Of a stretch of DNA of 64,000 nt, positions 26,027-34,453 are shown piece by piece. The notes beneath the pieces were generated by a model. It saw only the letters and a list, made by a program, of their open reading frames with translations. It did no database searches and had not been told where the DNA came from. The stretch is from UTCHB3 sp964531325. GTDB taxonomy: Bacteria; Bacteroidota; Ignavibacteria; Ignavibacteriales; Ignavibacteriaceae. A program made the translations under genes and the position numbers. Location: assembly GCA_964531325.1 (NCBI GenBank), contig CAZHCW010000001.1, positions 62,001 through 126,000 of the forward strand. The letters run 5' to 3'. The number at the start of each line of letters is the position of its first letter. Position 1 is the first letter of the stretch.

Positions 26027-26326
26027 TTATCTGCCGATTTCGTCTAATTTTGCTTTTTTGGCAAGAAGCTCTTCATTGCTTTCCTGTCTGTCGGGATCAG
26101 GCATGATTGCGTCTGATGGACATGCAGGGATACATTGTGGTTCCTCGTGGAAACCGACACATTCGGTACATTTATCAAAAGCGATATATGTATGGTCATC
26201 GCTGAGTGCTGGATGAGATTCTCCGCCCAACAACCATTCGTCACCTGCTGCATAGATAGCGTTATTAGGACATTCAACTTCACATGCCTGGCATGAAATG
26301 CAATCGTCAGTTATAATTACTGCCAT
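26027..26326 (-). CDS. 2[4Fe-4S] ferredoxin, Allochromatium type
   Basis: This 99-aa electron carrier has one classic cluster motif CISCQACEVECP (cysteines near 9, 12, 15 and 19). The second motif, CTECVGFHEEPQCIPACP, is widened by an insertion between its second and third cysteines. The insertion and the C-terminal helix (EELLAKKAKLDEIG) are marks of the Allochromatium-vinosum-type ferredoxins. It stands alone between two terminators, so it is a single-gene transcript with its promoter in 26327-26503. Confidence 0.95.
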   Translation of the reverse strand: MAVIITDDCISCQACEVECPNNAIYAAGDEWLLGGESHPALSDDHTYIAFDKCTECVGFHEEPQCIPACPSDAIMPDPDRQESNEELLAKKAKLDEIGR

Positions 26327-26503
26327 GATACAATTCCTTTTTCTTTAATTTTCTTTATTTAAACCAATAAAATTTTTCTAAATTCAATCCAATACCAATC
26401 GCTATGAAATAAGCAATATCCGTGCCAAAAGAAGGTTCCTGCAAAACAGATATTTATAAGTGCTTAAACAGACTGAAAACAATGTTTTTTGTAAACAAAA
26501 AAG

Positions 26504-26537
26504 AAAAAAGGGAGTAACAACAGCCACTCCCTTTTTT
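26504..26537. terminator. Terminator downstream of the TonB-dependent receptor
   Basis: AAAAAAGGGAGT (26504-26515) pairs with ACTCCCTTTTTT (26526-26537), a symmetric stem with A/T tails, so it can act on both strands. It lies 47 bp past the receptor stop. Confidence 0.88.
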
Positions 26538-26583
26538 CAATCTTTAGAAATCTTCCAATAAATGAAAATTAATTTCTTAATTT

Positions 26584-28587
26584 TTACAATTTAAAGGTGA
26601 TTCCTGCCAAGATTGTTCTACCCGGTTCAATCAATCCAAGTTGGTAGATTCGATACTGATCAAAGATGTTGTTTACGCGAAGAAAAACATCTCCCGAAAA
26701 ACCGGCAGCTACCAATGAATAGGATAATCTTGCATTAAAGACAGCCGAACCGGCGATCTCAATTTTTTCCGCAGGTTTATCGGGATTAGTTTCAACCTGC
26801 TTTCCTGTAAACTCTGATTCAATAGAGACCCCGATCCTGTTTAGTGGTTTTAATTCAATGGTTATTCCGCCAAGAATCCCGGGTTTATTATCCAATTTAT
26901 CTTCTGTTACTCCATCAGCTTTACCACGAGCATCCATATAAGTAAGATTTCCCGAAACTCCTGCAAATGAAGACAGTTTATAATCAAAAACCAGTTCAGT
27001 ACCAAGTATGGTAGCATCTGCGAGATTAATTCTCATTCTTCTGCGTTGTGGATCCTGAGCAGTGGTAAGCCGGATCTGACTGATAAGGTCGGAATAACTG
27101 TTATAAAATCCGGAAAGTTTAAATGTTAATCCATTTCTTCCAAATTTTACACCAAAATCAGTTAAGGTACCTTTTTCCAGTTTCAGATCGGGATTTGCTT
27201 TAAATCTGTTCAATGCTCCTGAGAATGATTCTCTTAGTGAAGGGAACCTGTTTCTGTAAGTCACCCCGGCGAAAACTTCCCAACCCGGCGAAACTTCCCA
27301 TGAAGTAGAGATAAAAAATCCCGGTGCAGATGAACTCGTGTTTCCATATTGTGAGAATGCACCTGTTTTGTTTATCATACTCAGATCATAAACCCCTCCG
27401 GCAAGAATGGAAAATCTTTCGTATCTGAAAGAATATTCCAGGCCCAAACTCAGAAAATTTTGCGAGTAGTCGAGATCGGAAGTCTGACTACCTGAACCAT
27501 TAAAGATTTTTTCATTGTGTGCAGTTGACGAATAATTTACAACCGCCAGAAAGGAATGATTCTCATTGATACTGAAACCGAGAGACCCTCTCCCGCCAAA
27601 GGTAAGGTCTTTATCTTGCTGCTGTTCCGTAACAGAAGAAAAAGTAAGGTCAGAGTAAGTATCGATTTTTTGTCCAAAATTATCCAACCAAAGAACCGTA
27701 GTCAGATCAAACTTGTTTGATAATCGAAATTTTGAATTTGAAGAGATTGTCATCCTGTTCCACTCAGGATACCTCCAAAGTCTTGCAGCAGAAGGAGCAA
27801 TGTGAGTTTCCGGGGCAACTCCTTTTGAACCTGTTACAAAATTAATCGACAATCCTGTTTTGGAGGATTCACTAAACCACCACTCCCCTCTTGTAAAAAG
27901 TGAGAACCGTTTTCTTTGAGAATTGGTGATGTAGGTGGCATCCCTGTCCTGACTCTGTAATTCCGGAGGAGAACTTTTTGGAAGAATACTTCCCTTTGAA
28001 TCGAGATAAGCGGCTGCCGCTGTAAAATTAAAATTGTCCTTTTTCCAGTCAAACGATCCGGATGCCGAATAGGTTTCCGAGTTTGAACCATTAAAAGAGA
28101 GTGAAGCATTGTGACCATTGGTACCTCGCTCATAAGTATTTATATTTACCGCACCTCCAAGAACATTTGCACCATACAATACAGAACTGGCATTTTGATT
28201 CACTGAAATTTCACCAACCACATCAAGTGGCAGAAAAGTGAGATCAAAACGATTATCCCATGGGACATTATATGGAACCCCGTCAAAAAAGAGACCTAAT
28301 TGCCGTTCCCCTGCTCCCCTTAAAAAGAGGATTGATTCACCGCGTGAGTTGGTTCTTATTCTACCCGACGGGATATTCTTCTGCAGTTGGGCGAGATCGG
28401 GGGCATCAGCTTTTCGCAATTCCCAATAGTCTATTTTTGTTGTTTGGGGCATTGGCACTTCTTCAATCTTAAAACCGGTTATCTCAACTTCACCAAGATG
28501 ATAGGTTTTTACTATGGAATCTTGTGGATTTTGAGCATACACCACCCCGAATGCCATTAATAAAATTAATGCAACTCTTATTTTCAT
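26584..28587 (-). CDS. TonB-dependent outer-membrane receptor
   Basis: The 667-aa protein has a signal peptide ending VVYAQ, a TonB-box-like stretch (VEITGFKIEEVP) and a plug domain with FLRGAGERQLGLFFDGVPYN and the SSVLYGANVLGGAVNI signature. A long beta-barrel follows, ending in a Phe/Leu-type beta signal (RTILAGITFKL). It imports a substrate across the outer membrane with energy from TonB. The ligand is unknown. It follows, by 25 bp, a small membrane-anchored protein in the same operon. Confidence 0.93.
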   Translation of the reverse strand: MKIRVALILLMAFGVVYAQNPQDSIVKTYHLGEVEITGFKIEEVPMPQTTKIDYWELRKADAPDLAQLQKNIPSGRIRTNSRGESILFLRGAGERQLGLFFDGVPYNVPWDNRFDLTFLPLDVVGEISVNQNASSVLYGANVLGGAVNINTYERGTNGHNASLSFNGSNSETYSASGSFDWKKDNFNFTAAAAYLDSKGSILPKSSPPELQSQDRDATYITNSQRKRFSLFTRGEWWFSESSKTGLSINFVTGSKGVAPETHIAPSAARLWRYPEWNRMTISSNSKFRLSNKFDLTTVLWLDNFGQKIDTYSDLTFSSVTEQQQDKDLTFGGRGSLGFSINENHSFLAVVNYSSTAHNEKIFNGSGSQTSDLDYSQNFLSLGLEYSFRYERFSILAGGVYDLSMINKTGAFSQYGNTSSSAPGFFISTSWEVSPGWEVFAGVTYRNRFPSLRESFSGALNRFKANPDLKLEKGTLTDFGVKFGRNGLTFKLSGFYNSYSDLISQIRLTTAQDPQRRRMRINLADATILGTELVFDYKLSSFAGVSGNLTYMDARGKADGVTEDKLDNKPGILGGITIELKPLNRIGVSIESEFTGKQVETNPDKPAEKIEIAGSAVFNARLSYSLVAAGFSGDVFLRVNNIFDQYRIYQLGLIEPGRTILAGITFKL

Positions 28588-28612
28588 AAATTTCTCCGAA
28601 ATTATTGTGTTA

Positions 28613-29167
28613 TTAAATCGTTATTGGGAGAAACGATTTTGGAGGGTGTTCCGGCGGTGTTTTTATACCCGTAAGAATTGCGGGTTCTTGTTGATAATAC
28701 AAAAGTATCTCAGAAACATTAATACATTTCACCTCATTAATTGCACCTGAGCTTACAAAAATATTTGATTGTGCATTAAACGATGGGAAATCGAATGGTT
28801 TCTTTTTTTGTGTATGGTCCATAAATGCACGAATAAGCTCTTCCTCATTCGTATCATTTACACACAGGTGTTTGACAGAGTCTCCAATCCGTTCACTCGT
28901 TATGATATCAAACATCATCCCGCGAAAACGAAACTCTTTGTCGTGTATAAATTCATACCCGGCAGCTTCACATAGATTACGATCGGCAGGGAGTGTAAAT
29001 GGTATCAAGAGTTCAGGCGGAACCTGAGAAAGGATAAGTCTCTTCATCTCTCTTTTTATTTTCTTTTGGAGAACAATAAAAAGAAAGGGCGCACCTGCCA
29101 AATTGACGAAGATGACAAAAAGCAACAAAAAGTTTATTAATTTTTGATTAAAACGAAGATTTTTCAC
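28613..29167 (-). CDS. Membrane-anchored protein of unknown function, partner of the TonB receptor
   Basis: I start it at the GTG at 29167, two bases after the tdk stop, giving 184 aa; the longer frame would overlap tdk. One TM helix (LINFLLLFVIFVNLAGAPFLFI) is followed by a periplasmic domain with KIKREMKR, then EFRFRGMMFDIITSERIGD, and CVNDTNEEELIRAF. This order resembles small proteins found beside TonB receptors in Bacteroidota, some linked to metal uptake. That link is a weak inference. The C-terminus is proline-rich. Confidence 0.7.
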   Translation of the reverse strand: MKNLRFNQKLINFLLLFVIFVNLAGAPFLFIVLQKKIKREMKRLILSQVPPELLIPFTLPADRNLCEAAGYEFIHDKEFRFRGMMFDIITSERIGDSVKHLCVNDTNEEELIRAFMDHTQKKKPFDFPSFNAQSNIFVSSGAINEVKCINVSEILLYYQQEPAILTGIKTPPEHPPKSFLPITI

Positions 29168-29169
29168 GA

Positions 29170-29766
29170 TTAAAAAAGCGCCGGATCTTCCTGCTCTCCC
29201 GGGATGTAGTGGCATTGCCTGCATCTGGCTTCATAACTGTCGGATGCACCTATTAAAACACGATCGCCCGAAGCTGTTTTTCTTTGAGTTCTCGAAGCAG
29301 GACTTCCACAAACGACACAAATAGCCAATGGTTTTGTAACAAATTCTGCAATTGCCATCAGTTCGGGCATAGGATCAAACGGAACACCCTTATAATCCTG
29401 ATCAAGTCCGGCAACTACAACCCTTATCCCACTGTTTGCAAGTGTGGTACATACCTCTATGAGGTCATTGCTAAAAAATTGGGCTTCATCTATTCCCACA
29501 ACCTGTGCATCGCCCACAAGATCATAAACTTCGTTAATATTCTGAATATTAATAGACGGAAGAGATAACTCACTATGGGATACAATAGACTCCTCAGCAT
29601 AACGATTATCAATCTTCGGCTTAAATACCAAAACCCGTTGTTTGGCTATCTTGGCTCTTCTTAAGCGTTTAATCAATTCTTCGGTCTTGCCGCTGAACAT
29701 ACAACCTGCAACCACTTCGATCCATCCCGATCCTCGTGGTTGCAAATGTGGAAATTCGTTCATCAT
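29170..29766 (-). CDS. tdk: Thymidine kinase
   Basis: Tdk phosphorylates thymidine to dTMP in nucleoside salvage. The 198-aa protein is of the type II (zinc-containing) form. It has P-loop GCMFSGKTEELIKRLRRA (residues 21-38), the Walker B-like VVGIDEAQFF, and four Zn cysteines in CVVCGSPASRTQR and ARCRQCHY. It is 75 bp downstream of cdd, with a repeat array between, and directly upstream of a membrane protein gene. Nucleoside salvage with cdd is the shared theme. Confidence 0.97.
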   Translation of the reverse strand: MMNEFPHLQPRGSGWIEVVAGCMFSGKTEELIKRLRRAKIAKQRVLVFKPKIDNRYAEESIVSHSELSLPSINIQNINEVYDLVGDAQVVGIDEAQFFSNDLIEVCTTLANSGIRVVVAGLDQDYKGVPFDPMPELMAIAEFVTKPLAICVVCGSPASRTQRKTASGDRVLIGASDSYEARCRQCHYIPGEQEDPALF

Positions 29767-29795
29767 CGTTTTTTTGGTGTTAAATGTATGGAGTA

Positions 29796-29841
29796 GTTAA
29801 GAACTTTAGAACTTGAGAACTTGAGAACTTTTAAAGTTCTC
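29796..29841. repeat. 8-bp array and hairpin directly after the cdd stop codon
   Basis: The plus strand reads AAGAACTTTAGAACTTGAG-type units up to the perfect 8-bp stem GAGAACTT-TTA-AAGTTCTC at 29823-29841. On the minus strand that hairpin begins at the base after the cdd stop. It may slow or end transcription between cdd and tdk. Confidence 0.85.
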
Positions 29842-30237
29842 TTAAACCAAGTGTTCCCCGTTAAAAGAAAACGGGAGAATGTCGTTCATTTTAAGAATTT
29901 TTAATTCGTCTTTCGAATTTATTAAAACTATTTCGAAATCTTTATCGCAAAATTCATCCATCACCTGACGACAGGCACCACATGGAGTACAAAATTCGTC
30001 CATGTCACCAACAACAGCTATCGCTTTAAATTTCCTTTTTCCATCGTTAACTGCTCTGGTGATTGCGTTTCGTTCAGCGCAGCTCGTTAATCCGTATGAT
30101 GCATTTTCAACATTTGCACCCGTGAATACTTCACCATCATCTGAAAGGAGAGCAGCCCCTACTCTGAATTTTGAATATGGTGAGTAACTTCCGTTCTGCG
30201 CTTCACGGGCTTTTTCTGCAAGTTCTTTATAATTCAT
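29842..30237 (-). CDS. cdd: Cytidine deaminase
   Basis: Cdd converts cytidine and deoxycytidine to the uracil forms. The 131-aa length fits the small homotetrameric type. The zinc ligands are in SCAERNAI (Cys, with the catalytic Glu) and CGACRQV, and the substrate motif GANVENASYG is present. Its ATG directly abuts the stop of the upstream carrier gene (TAA-ATG), so the two are coupled. The tdk gene follows, so this is a pyrimidine salvage unit. Confidence 0.97.
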   Translation of the reverse strand: MNYKELAEKAREAQNGSYSPYSKFRVGAALLSDDGEVFTGANVENASYGLTSCAERNAITRAVNDGKRKFKAIAVVGDMDEFCTPCGACRQVMDEFCDKDFEIVLINSKDELKILKMNDILPFSFNGEHLV

Positions 30238-31635
30238 TTATTGCCAGATAAAATATGGAGGAATCATTAATAGACATGCTAAAATAATAAAAATAATCTC
30301 CAACGGCAAAATCCAGACTGCCCATTTTTCATAAGGTATCTTTGCAAGGGTTAAAATTCCCATGGTAACTGCAGAAGTTGGTATAATCATGTTGGCAAAT
30401 CCCTCTCCAAACTGAAATGCCAAAACTGCAGTTTGCCTTGAAACACCAAGAATATCACTCAACGGTGCCATCACAGGCATTGTAAGTGCTGCCTGTCCCG
30501 AACCTGATGGTACAAAAAAGACAATCACTTTCTGAACAAATAACATCACTATTGAAGAGCCAATGGGGTGAAGTCCATCTAAAGGAGCGGAAAACGCATA
30601 AAGGATTGTATCAATAATTTTCCCGTCAGAGGCAATTATCAAAAGAGCTTTTGAAAGGGCGACAACAAACGCCGTAGAAATAAGGTCTTTGGCACCGGCT
30701 ACAAAAGAATTTGATATCTCATCTGCTGAAAGCCCACCAACAATTCCCGTCAAAATACCAGTTGCCAAAAATACAGCACAAATTTCTTTGATATACCAAC
30801 CGTAATTTAGAACACCAAATACAACTGTAAGAATACCAATTAAAAAAGTGATAAGCACTGCTGAATGTCTTTTGTCCATTCCACTAAAATTTTCCAGATC
30901 CTCGACACGAAGGTCTTTCCTTTTTTCAAGATCCTGTTCATAGGTTACACTCGATTTGGGATCTTTTTTTACTCTTGCAGCATATCTCATCACAAACCAG
31001 ATCGCAACTGATGTACAGATTACCCAAATAATTAACCGGTACCCGATGCCTGACATTGGTGGTAAACCTGCAATTCCCTGAGCAATTCCGATTGTAAATG
31101 GATTCATGAAGGCAGCAGCAAATCCCGTGGAAGCTCCCACAAACGGTATTGCTACCCCGGTTACTGTATCATAACCAAGGACAAGCGACAGAGGAATAAA
31201 TATCATTATAAATGGGATGGTTTCCTCGCTCATGCCAAAAGTAGCACCCCCCAACGAGAAAATTACCATAAAGATGGGAATCAACATTTTTCGAACCATG
31301 GCAGACTTTTTGTGTGCCTTTGCCAGTGCCTTAATTCCTGAATCGATTGCCTGAGTTCTCTGAAAAACATAAAAAGCACCGCCAACAAAGAGAATAAAAA
31401 CTATAATCTCTGAAGCTGCCATAAACCCCTTGATCGGAGCAAGCAGGATATTGAGATTAAATTGTGAAACACTCTCAATCTCTTGATAGGAACCGGGCAC
31501 CACAACATCCAAGCCCTGATATCCTTTTGTACGACCAAATTCACCCGCAGGGATAATCAGCGTAAGTGCTGCTGTTATCACTATTAGCGATGAGAGAAGA
31601 ATTAATGTATTTGGAACTTTTATTTTTAGCTTCAT
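30238..31635 (-). CDS. YfcC/DcuC-type membrane carrier
   Basis: The 465-aa protein has about twelve TM helices and the pattern of the YfcC family (ion transporter superfamily, C4-dicarboxylate carrier type). Motifs are TLIIPAGEFGRT near the start, GGATFGMSEETIPFI, and FFVPSGSGQAALTMPVMAPL, with FQFGEGFANMIIPTSAVTM near the end. Family members are proposed to carry amino acids, dicarboxylates or peptides, so the substrate here is open. Its direct junction with cdd suggests a nucleoside- or carbon-linked role, but this is only positional. Confidence 0.85.
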   Translation of the reverse strand: MKLKIKVPNTLILLSSLIVITAALTLIIPAGEFGRTKGYQGLDVVVPGSYQEIESVSQFNLNILLAPIKGFMAASEIIVFILFVGGAFYVFQRTQAIDSGIKALAKAHKKSAMVRKMLIPIFMVIFSLGGATFGMSEETIPFIMIFIPLSLVLGYDTVTGVAIPFVGASTGFAAAFMNPFTIGIAQGIAGLPPMSGIGYRLIIWVICTSVAIWFVMRYAARVKKDPKSSVTYEQDLEKRKDLRVEDLENFSGMDKRHSAVLITFLIGILTVVFGVLNYGWYIKEICAVFLATGILTGIVGGLSADEISNSFVAGAKDLISTAFVVALSKALLIIASDGKIIDTILYAFSAPLDGLHPIGSSIVMLFVQKVIVFFVPSGSGQAALTMPVMAPLSDILGVSRQTAVLAFQFGEGFANMIIPTSAVTMGILTLAKIPYEKWAVWILPLEIIFIILACLLMIPPYFIWQ

Positions 31636-31726
31636 AGCGTTGCTTTAATTATTTTTGCTTGATTATTTGTGCAGGAATGATTAAGTTATTTTCCCGAGTT
31701 TAAAATTATTAAATAAAGATGATAAA

Positions 31727-33796
31727 ATGAAAACATTTGTTACATTTTTTCTCCTCACTGTAAAAATTATTTCACAATCGATCCCTTTCCCCCTCGATAC
31801 CATCGTTGCAAATGATAAATTTAACAACCGGCAAACGATGTTGTTCGACCGTGAAGGAAGGATCAGACTCGTATATTCAGCTTCTGAAGGGTCATCAAGT
31901 GACTCAAGAGAGATATTTTATGTAAAAGAAGAAAGTGATGGTCAATTCACTTCACAGCAACTAACCAACAATCTAAATGACGAGAACTACCCAACAATTT
32001 CGATGGATGCAGCCGGGAATATTCATGTGGGTATGATAGGGTACGACCCCGCAGGCGGTATTTATCAGGTAAAATACACCGGGAATTCAACCGGTAACTT
32101 CACAACTCCTGTATTTATTACCTCCGGAGGAATTAACAAAGCAACACCTGCCTCGATGGTGGGCCCCGATGGCAAGGTTCATTTTGTTTATTATACTTAT
32201 GCTACCGGTTCCGATAATGTTTACTATCGGTGGTATAACCCTGCGGATTCATCTATGTCCCCCGAATTGTTGTTAACTACCGGTGAAGCCTCCGGTGATG
32301 TTGAAGCCCAAATTGTTTTCGATTCACAAGGCTTTATGCACTTTGTTTTTAAGGCAGGTACGGTCTCAACAGGAATCTTAAAATATTATAATAATGTCTC
32401 TGGTACGCTTTCCGAGTATGCAACAGGTGTAACAGCTAACATAGCAAATCCCAAACTTGTAATTGACAGTAACGATAAAATCCACATCATTTTCAGGAAC
32501 GAAACATCCCGTACATTACAATATATCAATAATGTAACAGGAGCCTTCTCTTCACCCGTAAGCTTTACACCTGCCGGACAACTTCCTGCCGGTTACGCAA
32601 ACTTTGCAAAAGATGACAACGATAATTTCTTTTTTGTCTGGCAATCTTCACAGTCAGCTTCAGGCAAGGGATTTTTTATGACATATCTTAAAGATGGTGT
32701 TTTTAGCGATACAATGAATGTATTTTATGCCGGAAGTCCCTATGTCACAAGGAATACCAGTGCAGTGGCTGCTCGAGGAAATGGCGAAATTGCAATTACA
32801 TTCTCTCCTGCCGCTGTAATTAACAGTGTTGTTTTGTGTGATATCCTCCTTAAAAGAGGTAAGTTGTTTAAGGAGCCAAATATTGTTGTGGATGATACTA
32901 TAATGGATTTTGGTTCAGTTCCTGTTTTGGGGATGTCACAATTTGACCTGATGATCCGTAATACCGGTGATACAACTCTACAATTAGAAAACTATAGCTG
33001 GAGCACAACTGACTACAGTATCAGACTCGACTACCCTGAGCAAATTGCACCGGGTGACACAGGCACGGCGGTCTTTGTCTTTATGCCACTGACCGGTGGA
33101 CTCAAATTAGATACACTAATCTTGAGATCAAATGACCCACAGGATTCAGTAATCAGAATTCCAATGATGGGTCGTGCGCTTACACCACAGCAAATTGCCG
33201 TTTCGAAAGATTCACTCACGCTGGAATACACAAATGAATTTCATTTGAGAGATACATTTTATGTGAAGAATATTGGTGATGATACGCTAACAGTTGACAC
33301 TCTTACAGTTTCGGGTAACCTGGAGTTCTTTTCATATATTGAGCCAATGAATGCAACAATTCCGGGGGGTGATTCTGTTATGTTTTATATTGAGCTCCTG
33401 CTCCCTGTCACGATGACACCACCAATTTTCACAGACACATTAAGTATCTGGTCGAATGATCCTCTTCATCCAAAAGTTGAACTTATTGTCAGGTGGGAGG
33501 AACCTCAATCGGTTGAATATGAAGGAATTCCCCTTGAATTTGGTCTGGAACAAAATTATCCAAATCCGTTTAATCCTGAAACTAAGATAAAATTTTCGCT
33601 AAAATCAGAGGAATTTATAAAACTTGACATTTATAATACCACCGGAGAGTTGATAAAAAACTTAATTAATACAACCATGTTACCAGGGAAATATTCAGTG
33701 TCATTTGATGCCTCAACACTTCCCTCGGGAGTTTATCTATACAGGATAGAAGCGGGCAGTTTTACACAAACAAGGAAGATGTTGCTTCTTAAATGA
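31727..33796 (+). CDS. T9SS-secreted protein with propeller-like and choice-of-anchor D domains
   Basis: The 689-aa protein has a short signal peptide (TFFLLTVKIISQS). The first 370 residues form repeated units with FDREGRIRLVYS, MDAAGNIHVGM, DSQGFMHFVFK and DSNDKIHIIF, spaced like blades of a beta-propeller. Two Ig-like choice-of-anchor D domains follow (TIMDFGSVPVLGMSQFDLMI, then RNTGDTTL; and again from about 490). The C-terminal 80 residues are a type IX sorting domain (NYPNPFNPETKIKFSL ... TRKMLLLK). It is probably a secreted surface protein. It ends 16 bp before ruvC. Confidence 0.88.
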   Translation: MKTFVTFFLLTVKIISQSIPFPLDTIVANDKFNNRQTMLFDREGRIRLVYSASEGSSSDSREIFYVKEESDGQFTSQQLTNNLNDENYPTISMDAAGNIHVGMIGYDPAGGIYQVKYTGNSTGNFTTPVFITSGGINKATPASMVGPDGKVHFVYYTYATGSDNVYYRWYNPADSSMSPELLLTTGEASGDVEAQIVFDSQGFMHFVFKAGTVSTGILKYYNNVSGTLSEYATGVTANIANPKLVIDSNDKIHIIFRNETSRTLQYINNVTGAFSSPVSFTPAGQLPAGYANFAKDDNDNFFFVWQSSQSASGKGFFMTYLKDGVFSDTMNVFYAGSPYVTRNTSAVAARGNGEIAITFSPAAVINSVVLCDILLKRGKLFKEPNIVVDDTIMDFGSVPVLGMSQFDLMIRNTGDTTLQLENYSWSTTDYSIRLDYPEQIAPGDTGTAVFVFMPLTGGLKLDTLILRSNDPQDSVIRIPMMGRALTPQQIAVSKDSLTLEYTNEFHLRDTFYVKNIGDDTLTVDTLTVSGNLEFFSYIEPMNATIPGGDSVMFYIELLLPVTMTPPIFTDTLSIWSNDPLHPKVELIVRWEEPQSVEYEGIPLEFGLEQNYPNPFNPETKIKFSLKSEEFIKLDIYNTTGELIKNLINTTMLPGKYSVSFDASTLPSGVYLYRIEAGSFTQTRKMLLLK

Positions 33797-33812
33797 TAAA
33801 CAGATTGGACTT

Positions 33813-34352
33813 ATGATAATTCTTGGGATTGATCCGGGTACGGTTAAATGTGGTTATGGAATAATCTCAAAGGATGAAAACCGAAGAGAAAATTTGGGAT
33901 ATGGTGTTATTTATGTACCATCAAATATGGAGATGCCAAATAAACTCGCTTTCATCTACAATGAAATCGATAATATAATCAGGCAATATCACCCTGCGGA
34001 GTGTGCCGTTGAAACAGCTTTTTATGGAAAAAACATCCAATCAGCTCTTAAATTAGGTTATGCTCGAGGAACTGCAATAATTGCAGCAATCAGAACCGGA
34101 TTAATGGTTTCAGAATATTCTCCCAAGGAAGTAAAAAAATCTGTCACCGGAAAAGGCAACGCTTCAAAAGAGCAAGTTAACTTCATGGTGAAGACTCTGC
34201 TAAATCTTGGCGGGAAAGAGATTCCATTAGATGCTTCTGATGCGTTGGCAATAGCTCTTTGTGCATCGTTTCAAACAGACACTAAAGATAAAAAGCCCAG
34301 ATCCTGGACAGAATTTGTGAAACAGAACCCCAAAATCATTAGCGGTACGTGA
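33813..34352 (+). CDS. ruvC: RuvC, Holliday junction endonuclease
   Basis: RuvC cuts Holliday junctions in recombination. The 179-aa protein keeps the catalytic acids: Asp7 in LGIDPGT, Glu67 in AVETAFYGKN, and Asp140 and Asp143 in LDASDALAIA. The length is normal. It follows the T9SS gene by 16 bp in the same direction and may be co-transcribed with it. ruvA is 2.6 kb away, across an oppositely oriented T9SS gene, and ruvB is not in the window. Confidence 0.96.
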   Translation: MIILGIDPGTVKCGYGIISKDENRRENLGYGVIYVPSNMEMPNKLAFIYNEIDNIIRQYHPAECAVETAFYGKNIQSALKLGYARGTAIIAAIRTGLMVSEYSPKEVKKSVTGKGNASKEQVNFMVKTLLNLGGKEIPLDASDALAIALCASFQTDTKDKKPRSWTEFVKQNPKIISGT

Positions 34353-34453
34353 TTAACTTCATAAGGAATATTGATTTAAGTTTACAGTGAAGCCTTCAAT
34401 CCACATCAAAACTCAGCTTAAGATTTATCCACTCAGAATGGTCAAGGATTCTC

